From a virus, in the IMG/VR virus record IMGVR_UViG_3300027861_000230, positions 1-21,000 of that record: a DNA stretch of 21,000 bases; one strand, 5' to 3'. This document shows, piece after piece, positions 16,270 to 21,000 of this stretch (position 1 is its first letter; every line of letters starts with the position of its first letter). The notes beneath the pieces were generated by a model. It saw only the letters and a list, made by a program, of their open reading frames with translations. It was not told the DNA's origin and did no database searches. Made by a program: the position numbers and the translations under genes.

Positions 16270-16313
16270 ATTAAATTAGGCTAAACTATTAATTTAGTTA
16301 ATTATATTAGGCT
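16269..16313 (-). promoter_or_regulatory. Operator array B: two AATNNNATTAGG repeats 31 bp apart
   Basis: On the plus strand AATTAAATTAGGCT (16269-16282) and AATTATATTAGGCT (16300-16313) differ at one base and start exactly 31 bases apart. The nearer copy abuts -35 with the same 7-base offset as in array A, and the farther one lies upstream. This position suits an activator. A shared TATTAATTT lies between the copies at 16287-16295. Confidence 0.7.
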
Positions 16314-16327
16314 GTAGAGGCAAAAAG

Positions 16328-16358
16328 AAAAAAGCCACCTAATTTTATTAAGCGGCTT
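16328..16358 (-). terminator. Intrinsic terminator after the large terminase gene
   Basis: The minus-strand arms AAGCCGCTTAAT and ATTAGGTGGCTT form 12 consecutive pairs (two G-U) around an AAA loop, followed by six U. No U-tract follows on the plus strand, so it acts on minus-strand transcription only. Confidence 0.85.
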
Positions 16359-16395
16359 AATAGTGGTATAATCAATAGAAATGTTTTGTTTGTCT

Positions 16396-16413
16396 TTAGC
16401 AAACGGATATCAT
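16396..16413 (-). CDS. Five-codon minigene with near-consensus ribosome site
   Basis: GGAGG (16423-16419) stands 5 bases before ATG at 16413, which is followed by four sense codons (Ile, Ser, Val, Cys) and TAA. The ribosome site is as good as those of the capsid and portal genes. It lies between the terminase stop and the terminator. It may be a regulatory minigene or the remnant start of a gene displaced by the inserted cassette. A GTTTG/CAAAC hairpin overlaps its end. Confidence 0.35.
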   Translation of the reverse strand: MISVC

Positions 16414-16474
16414 AAGAACCTCCAGAGAGTCAGCGTTGACAATTTAGGTCATTCAAAGTAGTTAATAACATAGG

Positions 16475-18475
16475 TCATTGCGCCGGTATTTCAAGTCTTG
16501 CAGCCATATACTCCCAGAACTCAGGCCAGACAACATCCTCTTTCTCATGCTGAACAACACACACATTGTAAGCTATGATATCAACCGCGCAGTGGCCATA
16601 GACAAGCAAATCCCAAAGCTCATTCTTGGCGCCGGACGGTCTATGCCAAGAGAATGACTCATTACCCTTGTTGTCCAGGCTCTTGACCTTTTTCTCAACT
16701 GTAAGCTCTTTAAGCTCTTTCTGAGTGATGTTTGATGGCGCATTAAAGTGAAAACGCCTTTGCTCTCCAGACTCTGGTTGCCAAGATCTCCGGAGAACAG
16801 GAGCCAACCGGTCCTTGTAATGATCAGCTGTGATATTATAACCAACGGTTCCAATCTTAGTCTTGAACTCTGAGAACTCAACAATCTTTGCAGCCTTTGT
16901 TGGCCGGTCTCTTCCGAGGATAGGAACAACACCAGAATCATAGTCAGAGCAGAACTGCAAAACAGTATCGTGGGCATATCCGGCATCAATCAAGGTGAGG
17001 TAAACATTATACTTGACACCATCATCAGCAACAAACTCAGTATCCTCTATAATTTCCCTAAGGTCTCCCCAGACAGGAGAATCAGGCTCAGTGCATGGAG
17101 TGTCTCCATTATCAAGATCAACCTCAAGCCTCTGGTAATCGATAACAAAGCAGCGGCCTCCAACAGTCCAGCCCATGACAGCAACAGCCAAGTTGTCTTT
17201 GTGAACATCAACCTGACATGTTAAAAACAATATTCTGCTAGTTGCAAACTCAATTGCAAACTTGTTGGGGATCTCTCCCTTTTTATAGCAGATCTGGCGA
17301 TGATATGAAACCACCTCAAGCCGGACACGTTCTCCGGACACTTCAAACGGCCAGGCAATGACATTGTTAAAGAAAACCTGAAACTCTGAGATAGACTTGG
17401 GCTTTCTGGCATCCATATCCCATGCCTCTAGGAAATCAGCAACCCTCTCACTCCATTTCTTGAAAGGACTGTAAAAAGCGGGAAGGTAATAAGACCTTAT
17501 CCCAGGCCGGACCGGCACTGATGTTGGCTTCCAGCATGCCCCATTGGCCTCTGATAGCATAATCTCTTTGTGGTAATCAAAATGCTCATGTCCACAATTC
17601 CGGCAAAGGTAACGGACCGACTCAGGAATAAGCAAGCCCTTTTCTGAATCCCAGACAAAGCCAAACTTCTTGCCGGTTTCTTTATTCTTGCCATACCATC
17701 TTGGCCCCTTCTCATGATCAAACTCAACTAGGGTCTGCTGAAAGCCACACTTGATACAGTTAAACATATAACAACGCTCATCACCGCGCCTAAACTGTTT
17801 GTAAATCTTGGAGGTCTGTTTGATGGTTGGAGTTGATCCCCTGAATATTTTCCTTACTTCCCAATACTGCTCACACCTGGCATCAGTCAGCTTGTCCGGA
17901 TCACCATCCTTACCAACACTGTCAGCCCATGCATCAATCTCATCCTTGAGAAAGACCATTATTGAATAGTTACGCATTTTGGCGGCGTTCTTTGCGCCAA
18001 AGGGTCTGATTGTAGTTCCTCCAACAAACTGGAGGAGAGAGTCTTTCTCTGCTGATTTATTATTACCTCCAGCAATATTGGCATATAAATGCCCTAATCC
18101 GGAGTCTCTGATCATTGGGATATAGTTATCAGCAACCCGGGACTCTGCCAATTCTTTATCAGCTGACATATACATCACCGGAGTTCCAGGAACTTGGAGA
18201 ACAAAATATAAAGCACCTCCCTCAAGTAAAGTAGAATACCCAACCTGGACACCCTTAAGCATGTTAATCTCTCTCACATTGCTGTTAACGTCAAAGCAAT
18301 TGAGGATCTCTTTCAGGAATGGAGTCACGTTGTAATCAATATGGCCTTTGTATCTCCCAATGGTTAAATATCTGTTTGCTTCATTCACCTGAACCGGTGT
18401 CAATATATCAAGATGATCTGTTAAGTCATCAACCTTGTCCAGTACCCAATCAGCGCCAACGTTTTCAAAGACCAT
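16475..18475 (-). CDS. terL: Terminase large subunit, lambda gpA family
   Basis: 666 residues, near lambda gpA (641). The N-terminal ATPase has the deviant Walker A-like MLKGVQVGYSTLL (residues 72-84) and a Walker B-like MVFLKDEID (173-181). A four-cysteine zinc ribbon follows (C239, C242, C290, C293), then the nuclease region with Asp422 in LTCQVDVHKDNLAV and further acidic residues. It cuts concatemeric DNA and drives packaging through the portal. GGAGGG 8 bases before ATG at 18475 is good, and the start overlaps the small-subunit stop by 11 bases. An intrinsic terminator lies downstream. Confidence 0.93.
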   Translation of the reverse strand: MVFENVGADWVLDKVDDLTDHLDILTPVQVNEANRYLTIGRYKGHIDYNVTPFLKEILNCFDVNSNVREINMLKGVQVGYSTLLEGGALYFVLQVPGTPVMYMSADKELAESRVADNYIPMIRDSGLGHLYANIAGGNNKSAEKDSLLQFVGGTTIRPFGAKNAAKMRNYSIMVFLKDEIDAWADSVGKDGDPDKLTDARCEQYWEVRKIFRGSTPTIKQTSKIYKQFRRGDERCYMFNCIKCGFQQTLVEFDHEKGPRWYGKNKETGKKFGFVWDSEKGLLIPESVRYLCRNCGHEHFDYHKEIMLSEANGACWKPTSVPVRPGIRSYYLPAFYSPFKKWSERVADFLEAWDMDARKPKSISEFQVFFNNVIAWPFEVSGERVRLEVVSYHRQICYKKGEIPNKFAIEFATSRILFLTCQVDVHKDNLAVAVMGWTVGGRCFVIDYQRLEVDLDNGDTPCTEPDSPVWGDLREIIEDTEFVADDGVKYNVYLTLIDAGYAHDTVLQFCSDYDSGVVPILGRDRPTKAAKIVEFSEFKTKIGTVGYNITADHYKDRLAPVLRRSWQPESGEQRRFHFNAPSNITQKELKELTVEKKVKSLDNKGNESFSWHRPSGAKNELWDLLVYGHCAVDIIAYNVCVVQHEKEDVVWPEFWEYMAARLEIPAQ

Positions 18476-19274
18476 CGTTGAGCCCCTCCAACTTTCGTTT
18501 TATCTCATCTTTCATTGGACGTATAAACTTAGAGATTGCATCCTGGAAGAAATTGGCCACCTCTTCCACATCACAGCCGGCCTTAAACTTTGGCTCTGCT
18601 CTGGATGCCATGTTCCTGGTACCATCGTTCAACAGTTTGACATGAGTTGAGTTGATGATGTCCAGAACCAATCCAAACAACGCCCGGTCAACCAGCTCCC
18701 CTGATCGCTTTTTGTTTTCAATCTGGATCTTGTAAATCTCTTCAAGCTTCTTTGTCCCGTCTGCAAATCCTTTGAACTGCATCTGGGATCCAAACATATT
18801 GAGAACCTCATTAAATGGGAGAAACTGAATCTTTCTGATGTCATCCCTCAGGTCATCCGGTAAACTCTGGACAAATGCCTCCAGATTAGAAAGAGGAGCC
18901 CCCTGCTTTTTCTCGGGCTTTGGTTTTGGTGGAACCTTCTTAACGGCTGGTTTCTTCCCGGGAACTTTCTTGGCTGGTTTCTTTTTTACTGGGGCCTTGG
19001 ATTTCTTAGGCGGTCTCCCCCTTTTGGCCGGCGCTTTCTTTGCAACTTTCTTGGCCGCCGGCTTTTTTACAACTGGGGCTTTCTTTGGAGCCTTTGCCGG
19101 TCCAACACCCTTCTCTTTCAAGTATGCCACAACGCAAGGATGAGAGGCATTAACAAACTTTCCCTGGACCGCTGCCTCCAGCCGCTTTCCGGAGGAGGTT
19201 GCCTTGGTGATTGCCATCCTCGAAACTCCGGCCAGCTCTGCCAACTTAGCTTTGCTTATTAAATATTGCATCAT
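18465..19274 (-). CDS. terS: Terminase small subunit-like protein with histone-H1-like linker
   Basis: 269 residues in three parts. Residues 5-55 form a helix-turn-helix like lambda Nu1-type small terminases (SKAKLAELAGVSRMAITKATSSG). Residues about 57-124 are a Lys/Ala/Pro-rich stretch, roughly 40% lysine, with an AT-hook-like KRGRPPK (84-90), similar in composition to histone H1 or AlgP. Residues 125-269 are helical and acidic/basic mixed. Position just before terL supports the terminase role: it would recognise the packaging site. The basic linker is unusual for Nu1-type proteins. ATG-ATG at 19274 has AGGA about 10 bases upstream. It overlaps the preceding small gene by 29 bases. Confidence 0.75.
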   Translation of the reverse strand: MMQYLISKAKLAELAGVSRMAITKATSSGKRLEAAVQGKFVNASHPCVVAYLKEKGVGPAKAPKKAPVVKKPAAKKVAKKAPAKRGRPPKKSKAPVKKKPAKKVPGKKPAVKKVPPKPKPEKKQGAPLSNLEAFVQSLPDDLRDDIRKIQFLPFNEVLNMFGSQMQFKGFADGTKKLEEIYKIQIENKKRSGELVDRALFGLVLDIINSTHVKLLNDGTRNMASRAEPKFKAGCDVEEVANFFQDAISKFIRPMKDEIKRKLEGLNDGL

Positions 19275-19419
19275 TTATTGTTGTCCTGGTTATCATTCCA
19301 TGGCCACGCTGTACAATAAACTGCTTGGCCTGTTCCAAGCTTGCTGTTGCCTGGGTGACTCTCTTACCATTAATCATTACATCACACACATATACTGTTG
19401 CGGGTTTACCTTCACTCAT
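19246..19419 (-). CDS. Small hypothetical protein, 57 residues
   Basis: Starts ATG at 19419 with GGAGG 6 bases upstream; that site lies within the end of the preceding gene, and the start is one base after its stop. It encodes MSEGKPATVYVCDVMINGKR, then a helical segment and a C-terminus running into the small-terminase start (29-base overlap, different frame). The beta-beta-alpha look and tight chaining argue for a real gene. The function is unknown. Confidence 0.65.
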   Translation of the reverse strand: MSEGKPATVYVCDVMINGKRVTQATASLEQAKQFIVQRGHGMITRTTINDAIFNKQS

Positions 19420-19420
19420 T

Positions 19421-19636
19421 CTATACCTCCAAGACCTTTGTAGTTATCCATTTATCCCTCTTTGCAATATCCTGCTCAAGGCGGCCAATAGCCATTCTAA
19501 GAGACTCTATCACTTCGGCTTGAGCATTCATATTGCCCTCCTGCAAACTAACCTTGTCCTTGAGGGTGTCAACCTTGACTTCATTGGCCTTCATCAACCG
19601 GAGGTGGTCAGCCTTTCTCATTGTGTGTTGGTTCAT
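19421..19636 (-). CDS. Small coiled-coil protein, 71 residues
   Basis: Predominantly helical with heptad-like hydrophobic spacing (VKVDTLKDKVSLQEGNM, then VIESLRMAIGRLEQDIAKRD), consistent with a coiled coil. ATG at 19636 overlaps the preceding stop as ATGA. No recognised family. The position before terminase genes is typical for small packaging or late accessory proteins, but nothing in the sequence proves this. Confidence 0.6.
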   Translation of the reverse strand: MNQHTMRKADHLRLMKANEVKVDTLKDKVSLQEGNMNAQAEVIESLRMAIGRLEQDIAKRDKWITTKVLEV

Positions 19637-19965
19637 ACTTTCTCTCTCTCCATGGTGTTTAGGTTAATAGCCGCAAAATTATCCCCTGACTCTCTGAGGG
19701 ATGCTTTTAATTTATAAGCCTTCTTTAGTCTCTCTGATGCTATGGCCAACGGTCCGGCCAATTTGAGATACTGCTTTTGGTTGATACAGTTACGAGCTCT
19801 TGAGACAATGTAATCATAATTAGATTTAGCTATGGCCATAATCATATTTGGCCCAAGTATAACCTCCCTGTGAGCAACTGGGATTGGCTCGTTTCTGATT
19901 ACATCAGCAAGCCTGGATATATCTCCAAGTATGTCATCACTGCTTTTGGTTTCCCAACTACTCAT
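19633..19965 (-). CDS. Small hypothetical helical protein, 110 residues
   Basis: Begins MSSWETKSSDDILGDISRLADVIRNE and ends ...REKV. It is mostly helical with many Lys/Arg, and there are no cysteine pairs, signal peptide or membrane span. AGGAG 5 bases upstream supports ATG at 19965. It is the first gene after the structured element at 19989-20113, which lies entirely in its leader, so it is the gene most likely affected if that element is cis-acting. The function is unknown. Confidence 0.6.
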   Translation of the reverse strand: MSSWETKSSDDILGDISRLADVIRNEPIPVAHREVILGPNMIMAIAKSNYDYIVSRARNCINQKQYLKLAGPLAIASERLKKAYKLKASLRESGDNFAAINLNTMEREKV

Positions 19966-19988
19966 ATTCTCTCTCCTGTTAAGTTAAA

Positions 19989-20113
19989 AGATCCGGCTGG
20001 TTGCCTAAAACGCGAATTTCTAAGGTCACGCTGCTTGGAGAATTTGCAGTCAAATGTCTCTAATACTTGCGTGAACTAACGGCATCGGAGCCTCTCCGAA
20101 ACCAGCCAGATCT
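19989..20113 (-). ncRNA. Structured RNA candidate of about 125 nt (leader element or small RNA)
   Basis: The gap between methyltransferase and the next gene folds almost completely on the minus strand. P1: AGATCTGGCTGGTT (20113-20100) pairs with AACCAGCCGGATCT (20002-19989), 14 pairs with one U-G that would be a C-A mismatch on the plus strand. P2: TCGGAG-AGG-CTCCGA (20099-20085), stacked on P1. P3: TCACGC (20074-20069) with GCGTGA (20031-20026), extended by broken pairs. P4: GAGA-c-ATTTG, loop ACTG, CAAAT-TCTC (20060-20038), one bulge. TTTT follows P1. I do not recognise a known RNA class or tRNA. A small mobile inverted-repeat element is an alternative. Confidence 0.65.
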
Positions 20114-20117
20114 AAAT

Positions 20118-20879
20118 TCAAAATAATTCCTGTTGAGCTGTCTCTCTTTCTATACGCTCCATCATGGCGGTGTAATAGTCTTTATCCAATTCTGAGCCGG
20201 TTAGATCAAAGCCCATGTAATAACAGGCTATGGCTATTGAACCGCTTCCAAGGTGTGTGTCAAGTATCTTTGCATGATAAGTGCCGGTACCATTGCAATC
20301 AGTGCAAAAAACAGGGTTAAAGTCATCGTCTGGCATTTCTCCGCCGCCCCTACACCTTTTGCATTTTGATTTACCGTAGTTTTCAAGTAGCCATTTATAA
20401 AGAGCAACAGGCTTTTGTGTTGGGTGAATACGATGTTCTTTGTTTTTCATGTCACCCTGGAGCATTCCTTGCCATTGAAAACGAAACTGTCTAACTGCTG
20501 TCTTGAACGATGTCCATGCAAGTTCACAATCTGCGAAGTCATTATTTCCATTAATCTTATCCCACACTATCCAGCATGAGCTTGATAGTGAAACGCCTAT
20601 ATTATCAATAAAATGGTTTGCTCCCCATATTATCTGACTTTTAGATACCCTTCGCAATTCATAAAAATAGTTTTCATCTGGAGCTTTTAAGTCATATCCT
20701 GCAAATGATTTATAATCCTTTGAAGTCGCTAATACTGATCTAGCCTTGTTGGTCGAACCGCTCTCGCCTATTCCATAAGGAGGATCAACAATAGCCAAAT
20801 CAAAATGGTTGTCTGGATATTCTTTCATCAGCTCCAGGCAGTCCATGTTGCACAAATCTAACTGGCCGTACTCTTTCAC
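20118..20879 (-). CDS. DNA methyltransferase (N6-adenine/N4-cytosine type) with zinc-finger insert
   Basis: 253 residues from GTG at 20879 (AAGGAGA 8 bases upstream). Catalytic motif DPPY is at residues 32-35, and the AdoMet-binding motif (DTHLGSG, 207-213) comes after it, the beta-class order. IHPTQKPVALYKWLLENY before it is typical of phage and prophage members. Between these two motifs is an insert with CKRCRGGG (C173, C176) and CTDCNGTG (C192, C195), matching the DnaJ CXXCXGXG zinc-finger style. The enzyme likely modifies phage DNA to evade restriction or regulates genes. The target site cannot be read from sequence. The stop lies 5 bases before the structured element. Confidence 0.88.
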   Translation of the reverse strand: MKEYGQLDLCNMDCLELMKEYPDNHFDLAIVDPPYGIGESGSTNKARSVLATSKDYKSFAGYDLKAPDENYFYELRRVSKSQIIWGANHFIDNIGVSLSSSCWIVWDKINGNNDFADCELAWTSFKTAVRQFRFQWQGMLQGDMKNKEHRIHPTQKPVALYKWLLENYGKSKCKRCRGGGEMPDDDFNPVFCTDCNGTGTYHAKILDTHLGSGSIAIACYYMGFDLTGSELDKDYYTAMMERIERETAQQELF

Positions 20880-21000
20880 TGTATTTCTCTCCTTGGTTTA
20901 CAAATAACTATGCATTAATAAAATAAATAATTCAAGTGGCTGGTTTACAAAAAAATAAAATTAGCCTCAAATCGCGAGGAATGGAGGGCTGAATCAAAAT
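20880..21000 (-). promoter_or_regulatory. AT-rich leader with possible promoter and flanking direct repeats
   Basis: On the minus strand a possible promoter reads TTGAAT (20935-20930), 17 bp, CATAGT (20912-20907), 4 of 6 matches in each box. The 11-mer TGGTTTACAAA (plus strand) occurs at 20894-20904 and 20941-20951, one on either side of it, like repressor sites. AATAAAATTAGCC at 20954-20966 is a near miss to the 31-bp operator motif. The region is cut by the window edge. Confidence 0.4.

Noticed and set aside
16338-16342. CCTAA in the terminator stem, 31 bp beyond array B in reverse orientation
   Set aside because: The spacing fits, but the orientation is inverted and the bases are explained by the terminator stem. 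I treat it as coincidence.
16385-16407. GTTTG/CAAAC hairpin as a terminator
   Set aside because: It is only 5 bp, with no U-tract. The real terminator lies just downstream at 16328-16358.
19989-20113. tRNA gene in the structured gap
   Set aside because: There is no T-loop consensus, no CCA-ready 7-bp acceptor plus 5-bp T-arm, and no standard anticodon arm geometry on either strand.

Overview
The window is part of a tailed-phage genome or prophage. Every gene I can support lies on the minus strand, so the biological order runs from high to low coordinates. The virion is a chimera: a lambda-type head module (small and large terminase, W-like connector, portal, S49 protease with nested scaffold, decoration protein, E-type capsid, FI/FII-like connectors) is followed by a Mu-type contractile-tail module (terminator-like protein, sheath, tube, chaperone pair, tape measure, N-like and P-like baseplate proteins). 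This predicts a myovirus. Tight gene packing, Shine-Dalgarno sites and overlapping stop/start codons point to a bacterial, probably Gram-negative, host. I cannot name the host. There is no integrase, lysis, replication or host gene here.

Layout from the right edge: a possible early promoter with flanking 11-bp direct repeats (20880-21000); a beta-class adenine/cytosine-N4 DNA methyltransferase with a DnaJ-like zinc-finger insert (20118-20879); a 125-nt element that folds as a multi-stem RNA on the minus strand (19989-20113); three small genes (19246-19965); a small terminase with a histone-H1-like linker; and the large terminase (16475-18475). The 267-base gap 16208-16474 holds a five-codon minigene, a strong intrinsic terminator, an operator array and a consensus promoter.

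Next comes a five-gene translationally coupled cassette of beta-rich virion-type proteins (13154-16207). It sits between terminase and the W-like gene, where lambda has nothing comparable. Then come W, portal and a second promoter with an operator array (11086-11161). Head and tail genes follow without obvious breaks to the left edge, where the P-like baseplate hub gene is cut off.

The two internal promoters are clearly related. Both have TTGCAA, 16 bp, a -10 box, then TTAACAAAC. Both carry copies of AATNNNATTAGG spaced exactly 31 bp apart. This suggests one phage regulator coordinates the inserted cassette and the capsid/tail operon. The operator arrays and the structured RNA are the least explained and most interesting parts of the window.
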